Below, piece after piece: positions 39,170 through 48,031 of a stretch of 64,000 bases of DNA. The notes under the pieces are model-generated. The model had not been told where the DNA came from and ran no database searches. It saw nothing but the letters and a program-made list of their open reading frames with translations. Source of the DNA: Echeneis naucrates (lineage: Eukaryota > Chordata > Actinopteri > Carangiformes > Echeneidae); the NCBI RefSeq assembly GCF_900963305.1, contig NC_042528.1, forward strand, positions 15,313,722-15,377,721, written 5' to 3'. The position numbers were made by a program, and so were the translations under genes. Position 1 is the first letter of the stretch. Each line of letters opens with the position of its first letter.

Positions 39170-39534
39170 TGTTGTAAATGTTGGAGAAACAACATGGCTG
39201 ATGTAAGTTTCCCCGTCTTGATTAGAAATTTCCGGAACTATTTGTGAAGGTGCTGCTGGCTAACAGGAGTATTATATTTTAGAAGTAAAGTATTCCCTTT
39301 TTCAGCTATTCCACTGTTATGTTTAAAATGCAAAGTACCTTTTTAACCAACATCAAAATACTGGAAACACCGTGCTGTGGCTCGCCCCGTCCGGGCGTGT
39401 GCGGTCGGGGGGAGCCGGCCTCGCCGCTGTGAGGCAGGACCCTTGCTGGTGGCTCTGTGCCACTGTGCTCTGTTTGTGTTGTCCGGTTTGTGCCCAATGG
39501 CCCTGGGGTCCTTTTGTTGGCCCCTCACTTCCAG
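39170..39534. other. GC-rich stretch upstream of tRNA-Met
   Basis: 39370-39430 is clearly richer in GC than its surroundings. Short frames overlap on both strands but show no family. Otherwise nothing recognised. Confidence 0.35.
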
Positions 39535-39607
39535 GCCTCGTTGGCGCAGTAGGCAGAGCGTCAGTCTCATAATCTGAAGGTCGTGAGTTCGAGCCTCACA
39601 CGGGGCA
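39535..39607 (+). tRNA. Elongator tRNA-Met(CAT)
   Basis: Intact 73-nt cloverleaf: GCCTCGTTGGCGCAGTAGG, TCAGTCTCATAATCTGA, GAGTTCGAGCCTC, ACGGGGC plus A. Parent type for the Met relics at 1604, 3682, 35590 and 43539. Confidence 0.94.
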
Positions 39608-39961
39608 CAGCTTTAGTTAATAATGAGGAGTTAGTGGTTGGGTCTACAAGCTCAGTTCTTTTAACACTCTCTGGTTAACATGTTTCAATGATATCTTTGG
39701 ACCGTCTATGGACCATTTCACTGCTCCGCGTGGACAAATATGTGAACTTTTATAGACCAAGAAGAGACATTTTCTTTGCTCTACAACGTAACTTTGTGAA
39801 AATAACATGTCTGTGGTTGTTTTCTGATCCCTCCTTCGTTTCTTCATGTCTTCTGTTTGTGTCTCTCTCTCGGAGTGATGTTGTTACTGAAGCCGACTCT
39901 GACCCCTCACTGAGCGGGTCGGTGCGGAGAAACACTCCGTTACCTCCGACAGCTGAGCGGT
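39608..39961. other. tRNA-Met flank and unassigned leader of the U2 copy
   Basis: 39608-39730 is the Met 3-prime flank, repeated at 11870-11990, 43440-43540 and 51780-51900. 39730-39961 precedes the U2 sequence. I cannot identify a snRNA promoter element in it with confidence. Confidence 0.45.
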
Positions 39962-40076
39962 ATCGCTTCTCGGCCTTTTGGCTAAGATCAAGTGTAGTAT
40001 CTGTTCTAATCAGTTTAATATCTGATACGTCCCCTACCCGGGGACCATATATTAAATAGATTTTTGGAACAGGGAG
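39962..40076 (+). ncRNA. U2 snRNA, 5-prime 115 nt only
   Basis: Starts exactly at the U2 5-prime end (ATCGCTTCTCGGCCTTTTGG) and keeps the branch-point pairing region GTGTAGTATC, stem-loop II and the Sm-type site ATTTTTGGAACAGG. Stem IIb shows a compensated pair (GTCCCC with GGGGAC). It stops about 9 nt before the zinc-finger duplicon begins, so stem-loops III and IV are missing. Not functional as a complete U2; it looks like a U2 gene or copy cut by the duplicon. Confidence 0.87.
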
Positions 40077-40084
40077 TAAAATCT

Positions 40085-42927
40085 AAAATCTGAAAACATT
40101 CATGGAATACATAGAAAACAGTATCACAGAGTGACAAATATTTTTAGAACTTTATAGCAAAGTATGTCACAATAAGTAGAAAATATGTTGAAAGACTGAC
40201 GGCATAGGTCTCACTTTGAGCGATGATTTAGAAAATTATGCTCAAATTTAATTCATTTTCACAAAACTATAATGGATCACAGTTTAGTTTTTATAAAAGA
40301 CTTTGATAAAGTGAGTAACTTACAGGTTTAATCCATTTTCAGTTTCAATTATTTTCATGTTACGCCATGTGATGATTTTAGGCATAATACAACAAATTGT
40401 CACATAATTTCTGATACCAATGAAAAATCTAAAAACAACATGTTTCTATAAAGATGAGAGTTAGTAGAGCAAATATCAACCTTTTTTGTGCCTCTTATTT
40501 AAATTTTTTACAAAACCCCTTTTTCTGGTATACATGTCACTGACCCAAACACAAATGAATGAGGACAAAAAACAGCAAAGCAAAAGTAAAAAAAAAAGAC
40601 CAAATATGTTAGTTTACTTTTGGTCAACCAGTAGAGATCCTGCAGTCAGCCGCTTCGGTCTTTCTCTTTATAGTCGTCACAACCAAACGGTTTCTCTTCT
40701 GTATTGACCTCCATGTATACTTTAAGGCTTTTCTCTGGTTTAAATCTTTTCCCACAAACATCACAGCTGAAGTGTTACACTTCTGTGTGGATCTTCATGT
40801 GTCGTTTAACTTCATTCTTTAGTTTAAATTTTTTCCCACAAACATCACAACCGAAGGGTCTCTCTTCTGTATGGACTGCCATGTGTGGTTTAATGTTTCT
40901 CTTTAGTTTAAAGCTTTTCCCACAAACATCACAGCTGAAGGGTTTCACTTCTGTATGGACTGCCATGTGTTTGTTAAGGGTATCCTTTAGTTTAAATCTT
41001 TTCCCACAAACATCACAGCTGAAGGGTTTCACTTCTGTATGGACTACCATGTGTTTGTTAAGGGTATCCTTTAGTTTAAATCTTTTCCCACAAACATCAC
41101 AGCTGAAGGGTCTCTCATCTGTGTGGACTGCCATATGTGGTTTAAGCATTCTCTTTAGTTTAAATCTTTTCCCACAAACATCACAGCTGAAGGGTCTCTC
41201 TTCTGTATGGACCGTCATGTGTCTGTTAAGGGCTGCCTTTAGTTTAAATCTTTTCCCACAAACATCACAGCTGAAGGGTCTCTCTTTTGTGTGGACCTTC
41301 ATGTGTTTGTTCAGGATTTTCTTTAATGAAAATCTTTTCCCACAAACATCACAGCGGAAGGGTTTCTCTCTTGTATGTACTACCATGTGTGATTTAAGAT
41401 AAGCTTGTCGCTTAAACCTTTTGTAATAAAATGAGCAGCCAAACAGTCTCTCTACTGAGTGAACTTGCATATGCTGTTTCTCCCCTGTGTGGGTCTTCAT
41501 GTGAATCTCCAGATCCCACTTTTTTTTAAACATTTCCCCACACTCAGAGCAGCTGATGGGTTTTTCATTACTGTCACATTTTCTAACATTTGCATCACCT
41601 TCATGTATTTTCACATCTGACTGGGCCACTCTGGTTTCAGTAGAATAATTCTCACGGATTTCAGTATCAGAGGAGTCTGAGGCCTCTTCCTCTGGATCTG
41701 GATCTGGTTGAAGAGGACTCTGTGGATCACAGCTCCTGGCCGGTTCATTCATCTCTTCATCCTCACTCTTCACCTGAAACGGCCTCACAGGGTTCCTGGT
41801 CTCCTCCAGTCCTGGTACCTGGTCCTCCTCCTGTTCCTGTTTAAGGACTGGACTCTCTGAATCCTCCAGATCCGGACTGGAGGTGAACTCAGGAGGAACC
41901 TCTTTTGTCACCATCAGCTGCTGAACATCTGGAGGAAACGATTCAATAATGAATCCTCTTTATTAGCTACAATATGAACACAGTTATTCCTCCAGCTGCT
42001 TCATTCTACATCTGCCAAATACAGTCCTCAGCCTTTCTCACTCATAAAAACAACCGACCCGTTTTGTGGATCAGGACTCGGGGCTGCAGCAGCTCCAGCT
42101 GGCTCCTCTGCCGGTCGATCTCCTGCCTGAAGCCCGAAGCCTCCTCCTCATATCCGGCTACCATTCTGTCCACGGCCGCTAAGATCTCCTGGGAGGCGGC
42201 GGCGAGTCTGTCGGTGACAAAACCCCACAGGACTTCTGCTGTGGACATTTTAGCTCCTTCACTTTCCAGCTGAGGGACAAAAGACCATCAGTCCTGTTTG
42301 TGTGCAGCAAATTTACGGATATTACCAGTATGAGACACTTTATCAAAACATTTCCTATATTATTTTTTTAAACATTGATTCAATGTGGTCCTTAACCTGC
42401 AATATGCCCTTTAAGGTAACATTTGTGACTTTCTAACTACTTTCTTAACCCCCCACCCTCCATATCATTGATAAAACTTGCTGACTTGTGATTGACCTCT
42501 GAAATCACCAACATTACCCCAACAAATAGCACTTACTGCTCTCAGAACACAAGTCTGCGCTTCAGTTGGGGAAACATTGGTGACAAATGCACTAATTCAG
42601 CTGATCTGAAGAAATGTATTAATTTTTGTCCAAATTCCATCCAGGACAACCCCAAAGAGAAGCAGTTGTACAAAAGGAAGTCTTCCGTCTTTTTATTTGA
42701 AATGATCATTGTTGCATTCTAAGAAGAAGTTGTTGTCTTTGTCAGTCAGCACTGCTCCAACAAGTAGCACTTACTGAATTCAACAGTCAAGTCAGTGCTC
42801 AAGTTAAGGTAACATTTGTGACTTTCAGACTACTTTCTTTGCCCCCAATTGATAAAATGATGAAACTTGTTGTCCTGGTGATTGAAGAAAAGAAGGAATT
42901 GCATTCCTCGTTTTTTTTGTCTCAACA
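40085..42927 (-). repeat. Inverted zinc-finger duplicon, partner of 4985-7690
   Basis: Covers 3-prime flank, both exons, intron and about 680 bp upstream, all in reverse order relative to 4985-7690. Its left end abuts the U2 fragment and its right end stops in CTCAACATGAAG next to a GT-rich stretch. Confidence 0.85.
40775..42248 (-). CDS. FiNZ-type C2H2 zinc-finger protein, copy 3 (two exons)
   Basis: Exon 1 is 42248-42059, starting MSTAEVLWGF. The same 130-bp intron follows, and exon 2 runs 41928-40775. After the acidic linker comes one complete finger (CSECGEMFKKKWDLEIH), a finger remnant (QHMQVH) left by deletion of most of a finger, and a degenerate finger (CSFYYKRF, second Cys lost). 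Seven more complete fingers follow, making eight in total. The fifth and sixth share the helix KLKDTLNKH and differ by one base over about 84 bp, a very recent finger duplication. The frame ends at TAA in the last linker (HTEV). A readable further finger (FSCDVCGKRFKPEK) lies beyond the stop, so the protein is shorter than the ancestor. Probably still codes for a protein; expression is unknown. Confidence 0.85.
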
Positions 42928-43071
42928 TGAAGTTGTGTGTGTGTGTGCATGTGAATTCATGCACATGAGTGGCAATTGAATTATTTTGAAATCTCTCGAA
43001 ATAGCTTTGAAACCTGTGGATGTTGTTAAAGCGGCCTTTTCTCAAAGCTTAGCTTCCATGCTAGCATTGCA
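42928..43071. other. Junction between duplicon and tRNA-Ala unit
   Basis: Short GT repeat at about 42938-42952, then the tRNA-Ala 5-prime flank (AAGCGGCCTTTTCTCAAAGC), which is repeated at 45100-45157 and inverted at 305-345. Confidence 0.5.
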
Positions 43072-43144
43072 GGGGAATTAGCTCAAATGGTAGAGCGCTC
43101 GCTTAGCATGTGAGCGGTAGTGGGATCAATGCCCACATTCTCCA
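43072..43144 (+). tRNA. tRNA-Ala(AGC)
   Basis: 73-nt cloverleaf, GGGGAATTAGCTCAAATGG, TTAGCAT (AGC), CATTCTCC plus A. T loop ATCAATG differs at one base from the copy at 45158. Confidence 0.9.
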
Positions 43145-43538
43145 CAAGACTTTAGCTCTTTGGAGATACAGCAACAAGTGAACTAATCACAGCAAGTCGT
43201 TGGTTTTTTTTTATGGATTCATGGCAGAGGTTACAAAATTAAGGAGGTCAAGGAGGTCAGTGGATCAGTTTCTCTTGTCCAGAGATTGCAATGATAATTT
43301 TGTGGTTCATGGTGTTGATGCAGAGACAGAACTTCACAACTCTCTGACAGAGAAGCTGGATGCTACTGTTGTGCATTTAAACTGGAAAATAGTGAGATGA
43401 CACCTGTTGTGTCATTCTTTATACTTGTCTATGCAGAGCGGTGAATTGGTCCATAGAAGTCTAATATATCATCGAAGCATGTTCAAGGAACTGAGGTTCT
43501 AGTCCCAACCACTAAATTCTCATTATTAACTGAAGCTG
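43145..43538. other. Intergenic flank sequence
   Basis: No gene. 43145-43200 is the Ala 3-prime flank (as at 32520). 43210-43330 resembles 185-300 inverted. 43430-43538 is the Met 3-prime flank. Confidence 0.45.
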
Positions 43539-43604
43539 TGCCCCGTATAAGGCTCGAACTCATGACCTTCAGATTATGAGACTGACATGCTGCCTACTGC
43601 ACCG
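43539..43604 (-). pseudogene. Elongator tRNA-Met(CAT), 5-prime acceptor missing
   Basis: The minus strand holds the D arm, CTCATAATC anticodon arm, GAGTTCGAGCC and ACGGGGC plus A. The first eight bases are replaced by unrelated sequence. Confidence 0.7.
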
Positions 43605-43837
43605 AATGTTTCAAGTAACCCAAATAGGAAAGTTCCTTATTGACAGCATTGTTGCGCTTTGCTACATCTGAGCTAAAGATACAAATAAACTAATATAAAT
43701 TGGCTTTTATTTTGAAATGCTTGTGTGGTGCGACTGCTCTTGTTCTTTCTGTAGCTTAAAGCGTTAACGAGTTGAAACGCAGCAAAACATATTAAATGAT
43801 AAAAGTAAAAATACAAATACAGTAAAAAAATTGGACG

Positions 43838-43864
43838 GTCCATGGTGTAATCGTTAGCACTCTA
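43838..43864 (+). pseudogene. tRNA-Gln 5-prime fragment
   Basis: GGTCCATGGTGTAATCGTTAG is the acceptor and D arm of tRNA-Gln; it diverges at the anticodon stem. A related scrap is at 47110. Confidence 0.5.
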
Positions 43865-44248
43865 AATCTGTCATTCATAACAGTTTTAGATTTAATTAAA
43901 CAATTCAAGATTGTTGTGTGTGTGTTGTGGATGAAAAATCTGCATAAAATGGGAATATGATTGCTTGACAATCAAGGGTTAGGACTGAAAACTCTAAAGC
44001 CTGTGGCTCCCTGTGGTAGAAATGGACAGCAGTTGTTGGACTAAAGATAACTCAGCTGTTACTGAATCATATGTACAGGCTGACTGAGTACAGCTGAGTT
44101 AGATGGAACAAACTTAAGTTTCCAAGGAGGACTCTGCTAATCATGTCTATTAAATGTTGTTTAAGAACAGTTGAGTACAGTGCTGTGGATGTGAGATGTT
44201 GTAGTGTATGATCAATCTGATCCTCTGCATATACATGTACATCAGAGT
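43865..44248. other. Intergenic sequence
   Basis: No gene and no repeat family recognised, apart from the Thr 5-prime flank from about 44190. Confidence 0.35.
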
Positions 44249-44322
44249 GGTGCTGTGGCTTAGCTGGTCAAAGCACCTGCCTCGTAAACAGGAGATCCTG
44301 GGTTCAAATCCCATAATGTAAG
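44249..44322 (+). pseudogene. tRNA-Thr(CGT)-type, acceptor decayed
   Basis: GGTGCTGTGGCTTAGCTGG with loop CTCGTAA (CGT, a normal Thr anticodon) and GGGTTCAAATCCC. The 3-prime acceptor reads ATAATGTA and no longer pairs. One anticodon-stem mismatch. Confidence 0.65.
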
Positions 44323-44338
44323 ATGCTGTAGATAGGAA

Positions 44339-44386
44339 ACACTTATACATGGGAAGTGCATGTTCTACCACTGCGCTACATGCTCT
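44339..44386 (-). pseudogene. tRNA-Ala-type fragment
   Basis: The minus strand has GCATGTAGCGCAGTGGTAGA and then a decayed anticodon arm. No T arm. The 5-prime flank is shared with 16833-16960. Confidence 0.5.
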
Positions 44387-44836
44387 GGCAGCATTAGCTA
44401 ACCAGATAGCTTCTGAGCTCCTGCAACACCGATCTGTCTGATGAAGCCTTTTGGATGAGATGAGGACATTGATGATGCTGCTGAATTTAGGTCACCTGCA
44501 CTTATGTCAACAGTCAGAGCTCCATACACAATAAGAGTACTGAAGAAAAAAAACACAATAAAAACACAATAAATAAAATTATAATGGTTGTGTGATCAAC
44601 TCCTGCCTGAAATTTGCTTAAAAATTTGGGCGCACAGAGGCTCAAAATTTGCATTTCCTCATACGTGTGGAGTGGACAAAACCAGGTTGTTTCAATTTTC
44701 CAAGGACAGAATGGCAATATTTCGACATGTCAAAGGAATTTTGGTCTTTTAAAAGTTTGGGCGGTCAAAAGTAGACCAAAAGAACTTTGTCCCCAAACAC
44801 ACCTTGCTGCAGTTGAGGTGAAAGAAAAGTGGTGAC
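44387..44836. other. Intergenic flank sequence
   Basis: No gene. 44390-44520 matches 16850-17000. 44600-44836 is the Leu(CAG) 3-prime flank, also at 970-1010 and 1140-1230. Confidence 0.45.
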
Positions 44837-44919
44837 TGTCAGAAGTGGGATTTGAACCCACGCCTCCAGGGGAGACTGCGACCTGAACGCAGCGCCTTAG
44901 ACCGCTCGGCCATTCTGAC
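44837..44919 (-). tRNA. tRNA-Leu(CAG)
   Basis: Perfect 83-nt class II tRNA: GTCAGAATGGCCGAGCGG, anticodon CAG, CTCCCCTGGAG variable arm, GGGTTCAAATCCC, TTCTGAC plus A. A TTTT run follows about 8 nt later. Parent type for 812 and 14239. Confidence 0.95.
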
Positions 44920-45157
44920 GACAAAAGCAGCAACAATAGCCGAAAAATTTGCTGAAAAATTAGCCCATCAAGAGACAGAGACATGCAGAACTTTTCCTGT
45001 TGCAGCCTGCTATTCCAGCTAGAGTTATCCTAAATATCTGCCTTTAAGGCCATCGTGAATGATTTCTAAATATCTTTGAAACCTGTTGATGGTGAACTCA
45101 GAGGTTGTTAAAGGGCTTTTTCCCAAAGCTTAGCTTGCATGCTAGTTTGCCAATGCA

Positions 45158-45230
45158 GGGGAATTAGCTCAAATGGTAGAGCGCTCGCTTAGCATGTGAG
45201 AGGTAGTGGGATCGATGCCCACATTCTCCA
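45158..45230 (+). tRNA. tRNA-Ala(AGC)
   Basis: Intact 73-nt cloverleaf: GGGGAATTAGCTCAAATGG, TTAGCAT (AGC), GGGATCGATGCCC, CATTCTCC plus A. Confidence 0.94.
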
Positions 45231-45388
45231 CAAGACTTTAAGTTGCACCAATGGCCACCATCACTTTGAGTTACCGATGTGGGATAGATCCTCAGGACAG
45301 TTTTGTGCTTTGCTTTACCGTGTTGTTTCTCTGCAAGCCTTTGATGGAAGTTCAGTCCACAAAATGGTTGTATCAAATCTTCATCAAG

Positions 45389-45466
45389 TTAGAGCGTGGT
45401 GCTGATAACACCACAGTCATGGATTTGTGATGAATGTGGGCATCGATCCAGCTACCTCTCACATGC
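45389..45466. pseudogene. tRNA-Ile(GAT) fragment fused to inverted tRNA-Ala fragment
   Basis: 45389-45427 is the anticodon arm of tRNA-Ile in sense (GGTGCTGATAACACC). 45431-45466 is the T arm and anticodon stem of tRNA-Ala(AGC) in antisense. The Pro copy follows at 45475. Confidence 0.65.
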
Positions 45467-45474
45467 ATGTCAAG

Positions 45475-45540
45475 GGCTCGTTGGTCTAGGGGTATGATTC
45501 TCGCTTTGGGTGCGAGAGGTCCTGGGTTCAAATCCCAGAC
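45475..45540 (+). pseudogene. tRNA-Pro(TGG) lacking the 3-prime acceptor
   Basis: GGCTCGTTGGTCTAGGGG, loop TTTGGGT (TGG), GGGTTCAAATCCC and then an unrelated AACAATAATG in place of GAGCCC. Confidence 0.75.
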
Positions 45541-46129
45541 AACAATAATGTGATAATGTGTCCAATAATCTGCACCCCTGTTCAACTATCGTAAGTGTAG
45601 TATTAGGCAGAATGTTAGATATCTACAATTAAGGAAGGGAAGTCTGACACAAATACACAAAGAAAAAAGGCAAGCTTGTGGGTTCACAAGATTATATCAG
45701 GATCTGACCTTTTCCTGTTCCATCAGTAACCATCAAAGGAGATGCTGATTCTGTGATGTCACAAAGGTTCTAATGACATCACAGAGATCAAAGACTCCTC
45801 CCATTTTTTTCTCATGACCTCCACAATAGAGTGCACTCTGTTAATGAAGCTCCAAAGACAAACATAGTGTGTCACTTCCTTGAAGGTTTGAATGATGTGT
45901 GAGTCTGAAGAGCTGCTGCCTTTGATCCATGTACATACAGTGTATGTAGCATCTGTACCGCGATCATTTTAAAGAGTCACTGAATTTATTTCGACTCAAA
46001 CATGGCAGTGTTACTAAAGTAAGACGGGACAAATGTAACACTCAGAATCGGATCAATGTATTGTGTCAAAACACGTCCTGTTGCACCACAGAGTATGTGA
46101 GCGTTTACAAAAAGTGCAAACAGATGATC
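45541..46129. repeat. Family B copy and flank sequence
   Basis: 45660-45860 repeats 25340-25520. 45870-45930 matches 35870-35930. No gene. Confidence 0.5.
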
Positions 46130-46201
46130 TGACCCTGACGTGAGTTGAACACGCAACCTTCTGATCTGGAGTCAAACGCGCTACCATTGCGCCACAGAGT
46201 C
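46130..46201 (-). tRNA. tRNA-Trp(CCA)
   Basis: 72-nt cloverleaf: GACTCTGTGGCGCAATGG, TTTGACTCCAGATCAGA (CCA), GTGTTCAACTCAC, CAGGGTC plus A. The only Trp in the window. TTTTT lies about 20 nt past the 3-prime end. Confidence 0.92.
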
Positions 46202-46364
46202 TCTCGGAAGCAAATAACTGTAGGAGTTGAAACGCAGCAAAACATATTAAATGACCAAAATAAAGATTTGAAGAAGGAAATACACATAACAGTCTGTGTT
46301 TATTGTCAGTTTTTTGGAGGATTTTTTGCAGTTCCTCATCAGAGACTGGCAGCTGGACACACAT

Positions 46365-46390
46365 GTCAGGATGGCTCAGTGGTCTTTTGG
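46365..46390 (+). pseudogene. tRNA-Leu(CAA) 5-prime fragment
   Basis: GTCAGGATGGCTCAGTGGTC follows the same 5-prime flank as the intron-bearing tRNA at 8617 (GAGACTGGCAGCTG). The rest is lost. Confidence 0.55.
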
Positions 46391-46533
46391 AGCCCACTGA
46401 GAGACGTGCTGTGTTTAATCTACTTTCTCTTATCCAGCATACATCGACCAACAATGACTGCTAGAGTCAAATATCTGAACATCAGTTTGAACCAACAGGT
46501 TTAAATAGTGTAACTACAGCTGCTGGTCATTAA

Positions 46534-46579
46534 GTCTCTGTGGGGCAATGAGCCAGTGTGTTTGGCTGCTAACTGAAAG
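46534..46579 (+). pseudogene. tRNA-Asn 5-prime part, anticodon GCT
   Basis: GTCTCTGTGGGGCAATGAGC and GGCTGCTAACTGAA are of tRNA-Asn type, with the GTT anticodon changed to GCT. The T arm and acceptor are missing; family B follows. Confidence 0.6.
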
Positions 46580-46949
46580 AGATCAAAGAGATCAAAGACT
46601 CCTCCCACTTTTTTGTCATGACCTCCACAGTAGAGTGCACTCTGTTAATGAAGCTCAAAAGACAAACGTGGTCCTGCCAGATACCTTTGAGTTCTGCAGA
46701 CAGAAGCAACAACAAAACTGGAACTATTTGGACTGAACTGGATTTGAAACCTTCACTGTCACCACCCACCACTGCCAGTTTGTTTCTTGTCAATGAAAAC
46801 TAATCAGCTAATTCAGGCATTTTTCATCTCCCTGTGAACAAAAGTTATAGAAGCCAGTGAAAGACGATACCAACACCAGGTGGGCTGAAATGAGAAACAT
46901 CACAGTCAACCAGAGTTCATGCTTGCGTATGAAAACATGCAGGTTTGGC
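46580..46949. repeat. Family B copy and Leu(AAG) 3-prime flank without the tRNA
   Basis: 46590-46760 is the Leu(AAG) 5-prime flank and 46770-46900 the Leu(AAG) 3-prime flank (as at 12554-12680 and 15179-15300). The tRNA itself is deleted except CACTGCCAG. Confidence 0.6.
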
Positions 46950-46998
46950 AGGGGGCACCCAGATTTGAACTGGGGACCTCTTGACCTGCAGTCAAATG
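46950..46998 (-). pseudogene. tRNA-Cys(GCA) 3-prime part
   Basis: The minus strand holds CATTTGACTGCAGGTCAAG (GCA), GTTCAAATC and TGCCCCC plus T. The D arm and 5-prime acceptor are replaced. A shorter scrap is at about 12713-12737. Confidence 0.7.
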
Positions 46999-47109
46999 GC
47001 CACACCGTTGATGTGACATTATGTTACGGCTTCAGCTGGCGTCTTCACTGTGGCAAGTGCCTTGTCAAGATCCTTCAAGTAACACAACCAGACAGCAAAC
47101 TTCACACAG

Positions 47110-47137
47110 CTCCATGGTGTAATTGTTAGCACTCTAA
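47110..47137 (+). pseudogene. tRNA-Gln 5-prime fragment
   Basis: CTCCATGGTGTAATTGTTAGC is the start of tRNA-Gln, then it diverges. It sits beside the Pro-unit flank (CAGCAAACTTCACACAG). Confidence 0.5.
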
Positions 47138-47295
47138 ATCTGTAATTCATGTAACAGTGGGCGTTGTGCACCATGCATGCACTCTACCTCAGTGGTAGAG
47201 TTGATGTTGATGTTACGGCAGTTGCACTGCCCCTTTCCTCTACTTTGGTTTCACCAGAGCCATTAAATATGGTATAACCTGTAATACATACTTCC

Positions 47296-47361
47296 CAACC
47301 ACGAAGGGACTCGAACGCTCAGTCTTCTGATCCGAAGCCTTGTCCATTAGGCCACGTGGTC
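47296..47361 (-). pseudogene. tRNA-Arg(TCG), 8-nt deletion
   Basis: The minus strand reads GACCACGTGGCCTAATGG then GGCTTCGGATCAGAAGAC: about eight bases before the TCG anticodon are missing. T arm and acceptor CGTGGTT are intact. Confidence 0.75.
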
Positions 47362-47512
47362 ACTGGGCCATGGTGATGTCCCATTGTCAGAATCAGTCAG
47401 TTCTTTCTCTTGGCATGATAACACTGTGAGACATGTGCATTTGAAGCCTTCACTGTGGGACTTTGGAGAAGTGGATGGTGAACAGAACATCCAGCATCAG
47501 TGGGCTCAGCCA

Positions 47513-47585
47513 GCCGAAATAGCTCAGTTGGGAGAGCGTTAGACTGAAGATCTAAAGGTCCCTGGTTCAATCCCGGGTTTCGGCA
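47513..47585 (+). tRNA. tRNA-Phe(GAA)
   Basis: Perfect 73-nt cloverleaf: GCCGAAATAGCTCAGTTGG, GACTGAAGATC (GAA), GGTTCAATCCC, TTTCGGC plus A. Parent type for the Phe relics. Confidence 0.95.
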
Positions 47586-47958
47586 TCAGGGGTGGTACCT
47601 GAGTGAGGTGCAAGCTCAGGTTTCTTTGACCTACATTTCCAATGTTCTCCCTCCTCTTTCAACCACACCATGAAATATTGTGAGGTTGGATGCGTCACGC
47701 TGACTGCTGTGTCAAACACATCATTCTTCCATTTTCTCCTCCAAACATTTGGACACAGTTTTGAGATTTCCCATAATGTCATATGTGTGTCATTTTTGCA
47801 GTGAAGTATTTCATTAAATGTAAAACTGTTATAAACGGAGTCATGTAGAGCAGCTGTGTTTTATATTGCAAGCAGCACTGAGTTTCTAACATTCAGGAAA
47901 TCCCAGCCTTCCACAAGACAGGCAGAGATCCTGTCCACAAAGGAGTTTAAACAAAGAA
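47586..47958. other. tRNA-Phe 3-prime flank
   Basis: No gene. 47620-47830 matches 12860-13080 after the other intact Phe, showing a unit of at least 200 bp beyond the tRNA. Confidence 0.5.
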
Positions 47959-48031
47959 CATCCCTGGGTGGGCTTGAACCACCATCCTTTCAGATAACAG
48001 CCAAACACATTATACATTGCACCACAGAGAC
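47959..48031 (-). pseudogene. tRNA-Asn(GTT) pseudogene
   Basis: The minus strand starts GTCTCTGTGGTGCAATG, anticodon GTT, GGTTCAAGCC, CAGGGATG. The anticodon stem and D arm carry many mismatches. Confidence 0.7.

Noticed and set aside
39330-39600. GC-rich frames on both strands upstream of tRNA-Met
   Set aside because: Peptides on both strands are low-information products of GC-rich DNA, with no family resemblance.
47160-47215. Possible inverted tRNA-Ala fragment around CTCTACCTCAGTGGTAGAG
   Set aside because: It is mainly a self-complementary word. Neither anticodon nor T arm can be recognised.
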